Shown: positions 48,726 through 59,797, counted from the first letter of the stretch. The stretch: 64,000 bases of DNA from Pohlia nutans (GCA_022496805.1 CM040092.1:18556113-18620112); one strand, 5' to 3'. Numbers and translations: made by a program. Notes: generated by a model not told the origin, from the letters alone.

Positions 48726-49528
48726 AGGGGTTTTGGGAACAAGTCACTTTCATTGTAGTTAGTGTTTTGTAGTGATGTTGTTCCTCACATTATTCTTGGT
48801 AGGTAGTCTGTTCCACTAAGTGGACAGCCAATTTGGAACTGTGGAGGCCAAGCTTGCATTCAGGTTCAAGGGCTTTGTATATATTAAGTAGCCTTCGATT
48901 GTATACTAGTGCAAGGTGATTGAAACATAACTTTGACCCCATGTGTCGTTTTGACCAGGAGATCTAAAGCACACACTTGCCTTTCGAGTGTGTAGTATTC
49001 TTTTAATTGAATTTTATTAGGTTTGTGGTAACGATGGTATTGACTATGTTTTGATGTCTCTGTTATTGCACTAGATGTTGATATAACATTATTAAGGTAG
49101 AAATACCTAGAACCGTCAAAATTCAGTACATTTGGGGCTGCTTTTTAAGGCAGAGTATTTTCATAGTATTAGCAATTGAGAATGATGATTTTACAAGGAA
49201 AAAAATATAGAATTTGTGGATAAGCCATGTAATTGTTATGAATTTTCAAAGTGGAAGTTGCCCATACTTGTCATAAAACCAATCTTTATGAAATCCAAAG
49301 TCAATCAATGGGACAATTTAAATTTATATAGGATCTATATAATATAGGAAAAGGGTGATTTTTGTGTTTGTAGAGCTAGGACAATTTATACATGGAATAA
49401 GTGATGAAATTTGATGAAATTTCATATTGGAACATGCGAGGTTATTTCAAAGGTTACATATCTTCTTAACAAATGATTTCAAAGGTTATTTTAAAGGTTA
49501 TTTCAAAAGTCATTCAAAAATACCAATT
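48726..49528. other. 3' flank of the sacsin-like gene
   Basis: Presumed 3' UTR in the first 200-300 bp, then AT-rich sequence with a short GGTTATTTCAAAGGTTA-type simple repeat at about 49440-49515. No gene. Confidence 0.5.
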
Positions 49529-49532
49529 TTAA

Positions 49533-49914
49533 CCCTTAAACGTCAAGAGGGCCTGGGCGGGGCAGCCCGGAAGGCATCTAAATTTTTCGGAGGCGAAAAA
49601 AAAAAAAAAAAAAAAAAACGAAAAAATGAAAAAACGGCTCTGCTGGCCAGCAGTGTTGCGGCACTGTAGCACTGTGGCACTTTTCAAGAAACGACCTCTG
49701 CTGCCCAACTTCAACTCCTGTTCATTTAGATAACTTTGATTGCTTGTCAATGACTCCACAATCTCCCAAATGAGGCGCAAATTTGCAATCTAGATCGCTT
49801 TTTCAGTAGCTTTCCAACGCACCAATCCTCACTTGATTTGGTTGATAAAATCTATTTTTTTCCTCAATTATTCTTTTATAACAAGCCCGTGGGGCTTGCT
49901 TTGACGTTTAAGGG
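49533..49914 (-). mobile_element. TTAA-flanked MITE, family A, 382 bp
   Basis: Ends CCCTTAAACGTCAA/TTGACGTTTAAGGG, TTAA at 49529-49532 and 49915-49918. Reverse-oriented relative to 13603-13993. Contains an (A)~20 tract near 49600. The two overlapping frames here are incidental. Confidence 0.82.
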
Positions 49915-50122
49915 TTAAGCAAAGAGAATCTAGTCTCAAAAACTAAAGTGGATTAAGTAGAAGGTGAAGGACTTGGGACATAAGCTACAAGTGGGTGGTG
50001 AAAGGCGTGGACCTAGGTTACAAGGGAGTAGGGTACAAGTGGGTGAAAGGCCTAGGACGTAGGCTACAAGTGGGTGAAAGGCTTAGGACGTAGGGGCAAT
50101 TTATAGGATGGTTTTAGAATAA

Positions 50123-50240
50123 CACTAGTAGAAAAGGTGGCATTGCCCAAAGAAGGTGCCCATGCAAATGCTACCCAATTCCACGCATGCCCGGATCATT
50201 TGTTTGGCCTCCCTCGGCAGTGCCACATTTTCTACTAGTG
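50123..50240. mobile_element. CACTA-type MITE, 118 bp
   Basis: Starts CACTAGTAGAAAA and ends TTTTCTACTAGTG (perfect 13-bp inverted repeat), flanked by a 3-bp duplication TAA (50120-50122 and 50241-50243). Confidence 0.88.
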
Positions 50241-50243
50241 TAA

Positions 50244-50839
50244 GTCTACAAAGCATGAATGGGTCATTGATGGAATTGGGTGTTTGGTTACCTTAAGCAA
50301 GAAGATTCTAGCGTTAAGCTTTAGTGGATTAAGTAGAAGGTAAAAGGCTTGAGATGTAAGAGCAACTCCAATCGTGCTGTAGACCACCCCCTTGAAAGTG
50401 CTCTTTCGAGATAGCGTTGGTTGCCAAACATCTCCCTAATCGCACAACGGTATAAGGTCGAACCGGCTTGGAGCCACTGTGTTTGTCTTTCGGACACGGG
50501 AAACTTGAAGTGGGTTTAGTGCCCCGTATCCGCTATGGTAGCCTCAATCAAGGCATATTTCCATGATTTCTTCTAATGCTCCTTCAATCTTTGCCTATGT
50601 TGCGATGTCATGATTGCGACCCATGCCAACTAAGTGGAATGAAAAGAACTTCTCCAACGAGGAGGAAAGACAACTTTATCAAAGTTTTTTGTAGACCACG
50701 TTGTGGGAAATTTCTAGAGGAGCGTGGATTTTTGGGAGAGGGTAGTTGCTAGTTTCCACGAGAAGGTGAAGACAACGAAGACGTGTAGGAGTTTAGAAAC
50801 AAAGTGGTCCACAATCAAGTTGTCTGTTATAATCTACTT
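50244..50839. other. Intergenic; possible coding remnant, not identified
   Basis: Between about 50575 and 50800 one plus-strand reading gives a Cys/Arg-rich stretch (FCRPRCGKFLEERGFLGEG) before a stop. I cannot assign it; it may be a decayed transposon gene. Confidence 0.25.
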
Positions 50840-50995
50840 TCCATAATTTGACAATATTATTGTTTCAAGAATTACACATGTGACAAGTCGTTTCTGTGAC
50901 TAATCCATGCTTGTCACCTTGAAGTTAGGCCGGCCTTCCAAACTTGCTTCCAAACATGTTATAGTAGAGATAGAGATGAACAACTCTATGTGCTT
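50840..50995. repeat. Copy of a NUP62 intron 1 segment
   Basis: Closely matches 10575-10720, the first part of NUP62 intron 1 up to its donor: AATATTATTGTTTCAAG, ACACATGTGACAAGTC, TTTCTGTGACTAATCCATGC, CACCTTGAAGTTAGG, CAAACATGT. Either a dispersed repeat present in both places or a duplicated intron fragment. Confidence 0.75.
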
Positions 50996-51031
50996 GAATT
51001 GTAAATGCAGAGTTTGGTGACTATCCTTTAG

Positions 51032-51599
51032 CCCCTAAACGTTCTCACCTACTTCAGATTTGGCAGTTTTCCAAAAATGCATTATAAAATGCAACTAAGA
51101 GGGATATTTTCAACTTGATGAATGAATAAAAGTTGTACATTATGAATTTTTGATTCTATCCATACGGTTAGATTTGCAATTGCTATCACCAATATTTGTG
51201 TATAAATTTTCAAACTTAAAATTTAGAGCTCTTTTGTAATATGATTACGAATAAGATATTGACAATCTAATAATGAAATTTGTTGGGATGGGTTGAAATG
51301 TAATACTCTAAGTGTAGTGATTTTTGGAGATTTTTTGGTTGCTTAAGTTTAGTAGTTGACTTTTTCAAGAGCACTTTTAGACTAAAATCTTCGAAATTTT
51401 GGGTGGAACACTACAACATGAAATGAGGCATAAAAATTTCACAAATCATCTCCTTTTTAATCGGATCACACATGCACGAAGCTAACTTCCCATAAAATTT
51501 TAAGTAAAAAATCCACACTGCAAAAAGTACATGATGGATGAGAAATCGAAGTTCAAATCCGTACATCATGCAAAATATGCATGGTTGGGCGGTTAGGGG
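51032..51599 (+). mobile_element. TTAA-flanked MITE, family B, 568 bp (most intact copy)
   Basis: Starts CCCCTAAACGTTCTCACC, ends GGTTGGGCGGTTAGGGG. Flanks TTAG (51028-51031) and TTAA (51600-51603). Identical length to 12558-13125. Near the right end CATGCA/TGCATG can form a hairpin. Reference copy for the family. Confidence 0.84.
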
Positions 51600-51603
51600 T
51601 TAA

Positions 51604-52034
51604 AGACTGAGACATTAGTGTGGCCCTATGCCAACAATACATGATTTAGTCATGCTTTTATTTATTTTTTAAGTTTTAGAACCTGTTGCAATTTTGCGAG
51701 GCTGTTGATTTGAAATTCAATAAAAAACTCATAACTTCCAAAATGTAGATTCAAAAGTTACCAAATGGCTTAGGTGCACTCCTTGTTGAAAGCTTTTCGA
51801 CTATATCAAGGATGCGGTCATAGGAAATATTAATGTAACACACAAAACAAAAAAAACAAACTAATTCCTAAATGTATATATGGGCCATGCCTTTGCACCA
51901 AAATTTGTTGCATAAGCTCATGCAAAAGGTTTAGTAAAGACTCATTTTCTAACACCCCCTATTGTATTCCTTATCAGTCTCAAATTTTCTTTAATCTTTG
52001 GACTCAAGATTCTATATGGCCATCTAATGATTAG
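51604..52034. other. Intergenic, nothing recognised
   Basis: AT-rich with no open frame of note and no visible repeat ends. Confidence 0.4.
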
Positions 52035-52783
52035 TGGTATTCAATTATATTTTGAGTTGAAATGTCTTTTGAATATGAAGATTCTATAATTGCATACACG
52101 GTAATTGCAGTGAAAAGAGTATCTTCAAGTGTTTGTTCTTTATAATTCCAACAGAAATAAAAATCTAGATATCCTAAATTAATTACAAAATCAACGTTAG
52201 AATCAAATAATTTGCTCTTGACCAAGTTCATTATAATCAATGTAACAAAATAAGTTTCTCCCTATTTTTTGTATTGGGTTTGAGGAGAATGTTGGCTATC
52301 TGGATGTCTATACTTCTAGTCATAAACTTGGTGCAAAGTAGACTTTCTTAATTAATCATGACATACTTCTAATACTACACTTGATTAGAGGAATGGACCT
52401 CTAGAGTAAAAAAACATTCTATGGGTTGATATATTTTAGAAAGATATAAGCAATTTAGAGTGAGATGAGTTGTAACATATTTGACTAGTTATAAGATAGT
52501 TTTAATAGAAGTTGGTTTTGATAAGTTTGGAAAACAATGAGTTTTAACAAGCATATCATTTAACAGGTGTCAAAGCTTGTGAAAATGATTGTGACATTAA
52601 GATTAGTTTAGAAGATTAGCATTTTTTACCACTAAGTTTAGAAAAAGTTCATTAAATTGTATAACTAAGAATTATGATCATTTTTGAAAAATAAAACTAA
52701 TCTATAAAACAATCTTTGAAAATTTTAAGATGTTTTGCATGGTTATTAATTATTGTAATCAACAAATTTTAGTTTTTTTTTCT
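52035..52783. repeat. Dispersed ~750-bp repeat, copy 1 (occupied by a TTAA element)
   Basis: Matches 59798-60690 block by block: TTCAATTATATT, TTGAAATGTCTTTTGA, GCATACACGGT, TTGTTCTTTATAATTCC, GAGGAATGG(A/G)CCTCTAGA, ACAAGCATAT, ACCACTAAGTT. The match resumes at 53926-53975 beyond the element 52788-53925. Class unknown. Confidence 0.72.
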
Positions 52784-52787
52784 TTAA

Positions 52788-53925
52788 TCCCTAAACGCCC
52801 AACCGTCCAAAACCTTGACAATGTACAGTCGGGTACAAGATGGTTATGAATTCTGGATCCACTTGAGATTTGTGGGAACTTTGGAAGGTTCATGTATGCT
52901 AAAAAATGAACGGAATTTCAAATTGTAAATTGCATTGGAATCACACTAAAGTCTACTTTATCATCATTACATATACACGTATGTAATTGAAAATCATACA
53001 ATTTTTTTGATGTTTTCTATATGCTATCTACCATTTAGTGCTGCCACCATTTGTAAAAATTACAACTTGTATTTAATGGTACATATTAGAAATGAACCTT
53101 CACAATTGCTTTAGAGATACTTGATCCCATGCCGTTTGAACTACTTGTATGATTTGACTTAAATGCAAAAAATCTTTGACTATCTTCCAAAGGTTCATTA
53201 TGAAATGATAGATAGTGTATAAAAGAAATCTAAATTGTTGTATGATTTTAAATTATTCTTTTTTCACTTATTATGAAGTTGAAGCACGTTTCATTGCAAT
53301 TCCAATGCAATTTGTGGTTTCAAAATTGGTTCATTTTTGAGCATGCTAGAGCTTCCTTAAAATTGTTGAACTTTCTAGTGAAAAGTGATTGAAAAATTCG
53401 TAAGCATGTTGTGCCCGACTGTACAAAACAGAAGTTGCTTTTCTCATCCATCATTGACTTTTGGCAGATCGCCAAATTTTAGGGTTGTTACGGAGGGATT
53501 GTTGGTGGAAGTTTTAGAAAATGTATGATTCTGAAAAATTTATGCCTCATTTCATGTTGAAGTGATTCACCTTCAAAGATTTTAGTTCAAAAGTGCTCTT
53601 GAAAAAATCACCTTATAAAATTAAGCAACAAAAAAATCTCCAAAATTAGTATTACATTTCAACCCATCACAACAAATTTTATTCATATATTGTCAATATC
53701 TTAATACTTGAAAACAAATCACAAAAGAACTTTGAATTTCAAATTTCAAATCTTATACAAAATATTGGAAATAGCAATCATAAATCTAATCGTATGGATA
53801 GAATCTTAAATTCATAATGTACAACTTTTATTCATACATCAAGTTCAGACTATCCCTTCTAGTTGCATTTTATAATGGATCATTGCAATTCTCTAAATAT
53901 GGAGAGGGATGAAGACTTTTAGGAG
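52788..53925 (-). mobile_element. TTAA-flanked composite element, family B-like right half, 1,138 bp
   Basis: Starts TCCCTAAACGCCCAACC, ends GAAGACTTTTAGGAG; TTAA at 52784-52787, variant TGAA at 53926-53929. The right ~450 bp is family B in reverse; the left part is different. The matching repeat at 60.6 kb has one TTAA and no element. Confidence 0.78.
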
Positions 53926-53975
53926 TGAACCTTAACCACCACATTTTTGCAACAAAGTTTTAAAATCAATCATCT

Positions 53976-54597
53976 TTTTGAAGTGGTTTTAGAACCTCGG
54001 TGGTTCATTGTGAGGAAATACTTGAAACCGCATGCGAAAAAATAAAGGGTAATATAAAAACCTTGTAGCAAAATTTATAGATTTTATTGAATACGATATA
54101 GGGCATTGAAAATGGAAGAAAAGTAGTTTAGAAAAATATAGGCATGTATAAATGTTGGAGTATTTGGTTTTCTTAGAACTAAGATAGGATCAGATATAGA
54201 AAGGATTAGCAATTGTGACTGCCTTGGGGGCTGCATTGTACTAAACATGTACGAGTATACGTGAGTGCACAGAAGGGGTATTAATTTGAACACTGCCATA
54301 TTACGTATACATACAATAAACACATTTAGAACTGAAAATATTCACGTATACTTACATTAAACATATTTTAAACCGGAATATATCTAAATTAGTATATATG
54401 CACTGTACATTATGTTTGAGAGTCACGTGCGTTCATGACCCCTTCTAAAAACCCCCTTGTATACGAGAGGTTATATGTCTAAATACGTATGTCTACTTAA
54501 TTTAAATATATTCTGGTTTAAATATATGTTTAAATACATATGTCTACTTAATTTAAACCGGTAAAGTATTAAATAATTATACATTAAGACATGTCAT
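53976..54597. other. Intergenic, nothing recognised
   Basis: AT-rich; a local duplication of AAATACGTATGTCTACTTAA-like sequence occurs at about 54480-54560. No gene seen. Confidence 0.4.
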
Positions 54598-54990
54598 TTG
54601 TTTGTTTTGTTTTGTATGTTTTGTATGTTTTGTTACGTTGAGATCCCTCCAACCGTGCACTCCTCGGTCATGTTCTTGGTACTGTCAAAAAGCTCTCAAG
54701 GAGGAGGGGTGTATGGAGTTTGTTTTGCCTTGTTTGGATCTACGGTGTGAAAGTTATGGATTTAAAAATAAATTTAGTCACTCTGAATTAAATTAAAATA
54801 TGAAAATTGGAATATGGGGCTTTTGATGTCATTCTTGGCATTGTCGGAAAGCTCTCGACGAGTAAGAGTGCACGAAAGTTGTTTCATAGTTTTTAGACCT
54901 ACGGTGTGAAAGTTATGGATTTTCATTCCAATTTTGTCACCATAAATCGAATTAAATTATGGATAAGTTATTCTAAAAAGATGAAAAAAA
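54598..54990. repeat. Dispersed repeat pair, copy 1, with an internal duplication
   Basis: Matches 56868-57240. Each copy holds two related halves, marked by TTCTTGGTACTGTC(A)(A/T)AAAGCTCTC and then CATTCTTGGCATTGTCGGAA-like sequence, each followed by a CG(G/T)GTGAAAGTTATGGAT-like block. Confidence 0.6.
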
Positions 54991-56867
54991 AGGAAAAACA
55001 CGGAGAACAAACGGGAACACAAGAAACACTGAGAACATGGGGATTGCGGGGGTATAGAGGGAACACGCAAAAGACACAGGTACTCATAAAGCACAAAACA
55101 CATGAAAATCACAGGGAACATCTAGACCAAGGGCACAAGGCTACACTGTCTAGTAGTTTTCTGAGTTGGAATTGTTTTAATAGAGAAATAAAGGAATCAT
55201 GAAATTTATAGCAATGCAAGTTTTGAATCTAAATATCATATGCCTTCGATGACATTCAAGAATTTGGACCAATAGTTATTTTGTCCCATCCATTTCTAAT
55301 GAATGCTTGTCAAATGGAAGCTCAAACACTGTGGTGAGCATGAGCCACGGAAGTGACGACGCGGGCCTTGCAGGGTGACAGCAAGGTAAACTGAACCATT
55401 AAAGTCATCCTTAGTGCTGAAATTTCAATTTTTTTGGTCAAAGGACATAAATTACGACTAAAAATTCATATATTTAAGTTCTAGTTTGGTAAAGCCCTCC
55501 ATAGTTCTATTAGGTACTTCAATTCAAAGTTTCAAATTAAAATATTAAAAAAAGGTAACCAAAAGTAAAGTTTGAAAATAGATGTCTAAAACAAATTTTG
55601 GGAGCAAAATCTGATGAATTGAATCATGTTCAATATGAATAGAAATTATATATTCTATAAGTTTATTGTGCATTTGAAGGCTCCAAAGAAAAAAATTCTT
55701 GAAAAAATAAATATTTAATGCAATTTCAACATGTTTTATATCTACTTTTCAACTCGGTTAGAACTACTTTCCCAATTTTAACCGCTTTAACCTTACTATA
55801 ACACACATAAATACTTATTGAACATGATTTTTTCAATTTTTTTTGTTAGACTTTGTTAAAATTGTATCTTTTATTTTATCCACTAAAAAAAAAATTCACA
55901 AAAGAGATAAATTTAATAGATTTTTGGACCCTACATTGTTGCTTCTTCAAAGGGATCACAAGTGGTTCAATTTACCATGCTTTCACCTTGCAAGAGATAA
56001 GTTGGAGCACCGTAGTGAATAAGGGGGACCCCAAGGATAACAACTCAAAAGGATCTTGCAAGAGACAAGGTGGGAAAAATAAGAGGTGCCCCATATGGAC
56101 AACTCAAAATAACATTTTGTGGGAAGCCGAGATGGGGGCGCACAATACATGGTTGGAAACTTTGTAAGAGCATGCAATATGGGTTTTAAAACCGTGTGAA
56201 TCCGAGTGAGTAAAAAGTTATAACTCTTCAAGTTGATAGTGTTCTATGAATGATGAATGAATATAGATGGTTGAACTCAAGGTTTTCAACGAATGACACT
56301 GCCGATGGAATGGACTTGTGCCTTTGTTCAAAAGGCTAGAATGAAAGAAATTGGTGACTATTGAAGTAATTGAAGCATATGTCTCGATAGAAATGGATGA
56401 AAAACATAGTGACTATTAAACCATGGATGTGTCTTGATAGAAAGGAATGAAAGACGTGGTGACTCTTCAAACCATAACGGATCATGGTTGTTGAAGAGTT
56501 GAAGGAATAAGGCTTAGTTACCCTAAGCGTGACTTTTGGGCTTAGCCAAGTTATCAAAAGGTGAAGGGATGAAACCCTAAATGCAAATGATATTCCATAA
56601 GGATATGCATAGTTGATGACATTTGATTTCTATAAAAGGAGAGCTCGGAGGCTAGGAGAGGGACATTGTCTTTGTGTGAGCGTACTCTCCTCTATGCGCT
56701 TGTAGGTGTTTGTTCGAGAGGTGTGTCTCTTGTGTTATTACATCTTTCGGTGTCCTTCCCAAGGGTAACTTTTGTTTCTTGTACACGTTATCATATTGTT
56801 TGAGGGATTTTTCAAAAGCTTGCCTCTTGTGTTATGACATCTTACTATTAAGGAAGGTACTTTGTTT
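54991..56867. other. Intergenic; possible LTR-like promoter at its right end
   Basis: No protein recognised. Around 56630-56760 there is TATAAAAGGAGAGCTCGGAG followed by CT-rich, GTGT-rich sequence, like the TATA/R region of an LTR retrotransposon; without TG...CA ends or a second LTR this stays weak. The 104-codon frame at 55853-56167 is unrecognised. Confidence 0.3.
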
Positions 56868-57240
56868 GTTATTTTTTGTTTTGTTTTGTAAGTAAGGTTG
56901 AGATCTCCTTGACCGGCCGCGTTCTTGGTACTGTCATAAAGCTCTCAACAAGGATGCGTGTATCGTATTCGTTTCGTTGCTTTTGGACTACGTATAGTTT
57001 GAAAGTAATGGATTATTTGAGTGATTGTTGATTTGTTGTCATCATAAATTGCATTAAATTATAAAAAGTTAAATTATAAAGAGTTTTTGATGTCATGTTT
57101 GGCATTGTGGAAAAGCTCTTGACGAATGGGGATGCACCAAAATTCTTTTGTAGCTTTTGAACGTACCGTGTGATTGTCATGGATTTTTAGCATAAATTGA
57201 CTTAAATTATGAATAGACTATTCTAAAATAAAAAGCAAAA
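56868..57240. repeat. Dispersed repeat pair, copy 2
   Basis: Diverged copy of 54598-54990 in the same orientation (GTTGAGATC, GTTCTTGGTACTGTCATAAA, GGCATTGTGGAAAAGCTCTT, GTTATTCTAAAA-like end). Confidence 0.58.
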
Positions 57241-57516
57241 GCAAAAGCATAACCAGATCACAGGAAACAATGACACACGGCTACACTAGTGCACAATCAT
57301 CTAATTGTGAGTTTATATTTGTTTAATTAAAAATCTTAATTGCTGATGGTAGTTTAAGTGTTAGCAAATCGTGTTCATTGCGAGTACTAAAAGACCAAAA
57401 TATGAATTATTTTCAAGAGTAAGGAAGTGGCAAGTGATGTGTTTTCACTTTTCAATGATCACTACTGTTTTACTAACTCGGTTTTGATGGTCCTGAAGGT
57501 GATACAGGGAGTTGTG

Positions 57517-59033
57517 ATGGACCAAGCCATGAGGAATGGAAATAATGAGGCTCCTCTAAATACTGCTACTGCAGCAGTGACAGGGGCTCCCATGGGACGT
57601 GACAATCAGCCCCGCCCAATTCAAGAGCAAGTGCCGCAGCAGCATCAGCAACCTCGGGTAAGCATTCTTGTTTTCCAAACCATTGCTGCACTAGAAGCAG
57701 AGGCGTCGTTTCTCACTCTGGAGGATCCTGTTCATTGTTGCTTTTTAGTGTACATACTTGTCCTACGTGACGAATCGCACTCACCAAGTGCAACCAAAAA
57801 ATTGGTTAGTGCGCAGTGGCGCCGTTTGACTCACAGGAGTGAAAAGCGACGCGGTCTCCTTGTAGTGCAGTCCTAATTCAGAAACTCCTTCCTGGGTTCA
57901 CTACAAGGAGAAGGCATCGCTTTTCACTCGGTAGGTCAGTCAAACGATGCCACTTTGCACTCATTGCACAAGCACTCAAGACTTGGTGACTGCGATTCGT
58001 TACGTAGGACAAGTGTGTATTATTATCACTGAGTGAGAAGCGACGCCTTTGCTAGTAGTGGTTTGTATTATTTCTCCTTCCATTCCAGCTCTAACTTTAC
58101 ATGTTGATTTCCCACGGTTTGAAGTTGAATTCCCCTGGGGCCATATTACTGAATACGTGAAGGTCTTGTTTAGAGAGTATACTCTTACCTTACATTTTGG
58201 ACTGCAAACCACCTCATGAGATCCTTTACCAAGTTGTCTTGTTATGACAAACTTGCTCATTCCACTAACCTAATTAATATAGTTTATGTAGACCGGCCTG
58301 ATGTCCATAAGGTTCTTAAACCCACTCAGGGTAAGTAGATCGAGTTTATGTAGAATCTTAGGATGATATCATTCTTATTTTTCACACCAAGTGAGTTCTC
58401 TCTTCTTTCCTCTCTGGCACAAATTTATGGGGAGCTCTCTTGTGTGATGTCATCTTCCGTGATTACCACCACATCCTGGTTTTAACCAGTTGGTGAAATT
58501 CTCCCTTTTCAACAATAGCACCGTAGATGGTCGAACACCACCTAATCTTTAACCAAAGATGATGTGGACTTGCCACGATTCGAGTATTTACTACCACTAC
58601 AAGGAGAAGGTGTCACTTTTCACTCCTATGAGTCAAACTTCGCACTCAGACACCAATTTTTTGGTTGAACTTGGTGAGTGCGATTCGTCACGTTGAACAA
58701 GTACGGACAGTAATAAGCAACAATGAACAGAATCCTCCAGAGTGAGACACGATCCTCTGCTTAATACCGGCACAAATTCTAAGGTGTTGCAGAGAAGAAG
58801 GGCTAAGGAACCTTGAATTGTGAGTAGGTACAGTGTATATTCCATCTTTGTGACAGTAATACTTAGTACATTTGTGGATTGGGTTTGGGTTTATGCAGCT
58901 GCAGGCTGGGAAGGCGTTAGTGCAGGAGTTGTTAAGCCTCACCCCTGAACAGATGAATTCCCTACGTCCTGACCTACAGCACGAAATAGTGCGGTTTCAG
59001 CAAGCGTTCAGGTCGCGCTTTGGGCAAATCTAA
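57517..59033 (+). CDS. Two 3' exons of a protein ending in a CstF64-like C-terminal domain
   Basis: Exon 57499(or 57508)-57657 and exon 58899-59033 (TAA 59031-59033). A TACTAAC branch-point sequence and two in-frame AG acceptors precede the first, so the frame may continue from an upstream exon I cannot find; if it starts at the ATG 57517 the product is only 91 aa. The first exon is Gln/Pro/Asn-rich, like the linker of CstF64. The last exon reads KALVQELLSLTPEQMNSLRP then DLQHEIVRFQQAF, resembling the LTPEQI-LPPEQR helical C-terminal domain of CstF64 (which binds the PCF11 region in pre-mRNA 3' processing). The remote match, missing RRM and short length make this a truncated duplicate or a small stand-alone protein; the family call is tentative. 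The intron holds three CACTA-type MITEs. Confidence 0.42.
57689..57867 (+). mobile_element. CACTA-type MITE, 179 bp (first of three in this intron)
   Basis: Starts CACTAGAAGCAGAGGCGTCG and ends GTCTCCTTGTAGTG, matching in inverse the next copy. Flanks CTG and CAG do not form a perfect 3-bp duplication. Confidence 0.65.
57899..58060 (-). mobile_element. CACTA-type MITE, 162 bp, head-to-head with the previous copy
   Basis: Starts CACTACAAGGAGAAGGCATC and ends GCGACGCCTTTGCTAGTAGTG. Flanked by GTT on both sides (57896-57898, 58061-58063). Opposite orientation to 57689-57867, 31 bp apart, so the pair forms a ~370-bp inverted repeat. Confidence 0.8.
58595..58764 (-). mobile_element. CACTA-type MITE, about 170 bp (third copy)
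   Basis: Starts CACTACAAGGAGAAGGTGTC; right end decayed (CCTCTGCTTAA). TAC on both sides (58592-58594, 58765-58767) supports a 3-bp duplication. Shares GTGAGTGCGATTCGT and CCTCCAGAGTGAGA with the others. Confidence 0.68.
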
Positions 59034-59157
59034 GGCTTGACTCCTGTACATGCAGAGTCATCCTTCTCAAAGAGTGACTCGTTTTTAAACACGTCCTATT
59101 GTGTTAATTGGTTTCAATAATAAAATTTCCCTTTTGGGGTTTTTTTTTGGGGATTAA

Positions 59158-59399
59158 CCCATATTAAACGCCCAACGTGGCCATCTACATCACTGAACTT
59201 TGCAATGGTGGCATTTTCTTATTCTATCTCGGTTTTCTCATTGCAATACACCATTTTAACTTAGTTCTTGTTCTGTACTACATGATCAACAATGTCGATA
59301 GTGTCAAAATGAAGTCATTTTCACACAAAGAGATGATTTGCAGCTAGAGGGGGTTCAGTTTTCCTACACTATAGAAAATACACAGTGGACGTTTGAGGG
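59158..59399 (+). mobile_element. TTAA-flanked MITE, family D, 242 bp
   Basis: Starts CCCATATTAAACGCCC, ends GTGGACGTTTGAGGG; TTAA at 59154-59157 and 59400-59403. Collinear with, and the same length as, 28042-28283. Confidence 0.82.
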
Positions 59400-59589
59400 T
59401 TAAGGTTGAATGTCTTTGAACCAACAACTTAAGCATCATATGTGTTTTTAGCAATGATATTTTTGGTGAAATAGTTTTCCTTCATTTTTCATAAGGTATA
59501 ACAAGGAATGAATATTTTTCCACAATTTTGTTCTCAATATTGAAACCCATACAAATTTTAAAAGTGGGAAGTACGCCGAGACTCAATAT

Positions 59590-59797
59590 CGACACACATG
59601 TTCCTGGTACCAATTTCCACTCATGATGATACCCAAAACTACCAAGTACTTCTTTGCATTGCTTGACATGTATGCCATTGATTTGCTTGAATAGTGGAAT
59701 TGGTGGTTTTGAGTCTCAACTATGGTGGCTCTAAGAAAAATTCTACATATAGAGTTGGGGGAGATGGTGGTTTTGGAGCATTCAACCTTAGTTGTGT
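59590..59797 (-). repeat. Partial reverse copy of the 3825-4408 element
   Basis: Reverse complement shares ACTCAAAACCACCAATT, AATCAATGGCAT, AGCA(T/A)TGCAAAGAA and a TGGTTTT...TCAACCTTAG end with 3825-4408. It stops where the next repeat begins. Confidence 0.55.

Noticed and set aside
56630..57240. Solo LTR of a retrotransposon
   Set aside because: A TATA-like promoter region is present, but I could not find TG...CA ends, a 5-bp duplication, a primer-binding site or a second copy with those borders.
57427..57498. Upstream extension of the CstF64-like exon
   Set aside because: The frame is open but begins at GTG, contains the TACTAAC branch-point-like sequence and reads as intron up to the AG acceptors.
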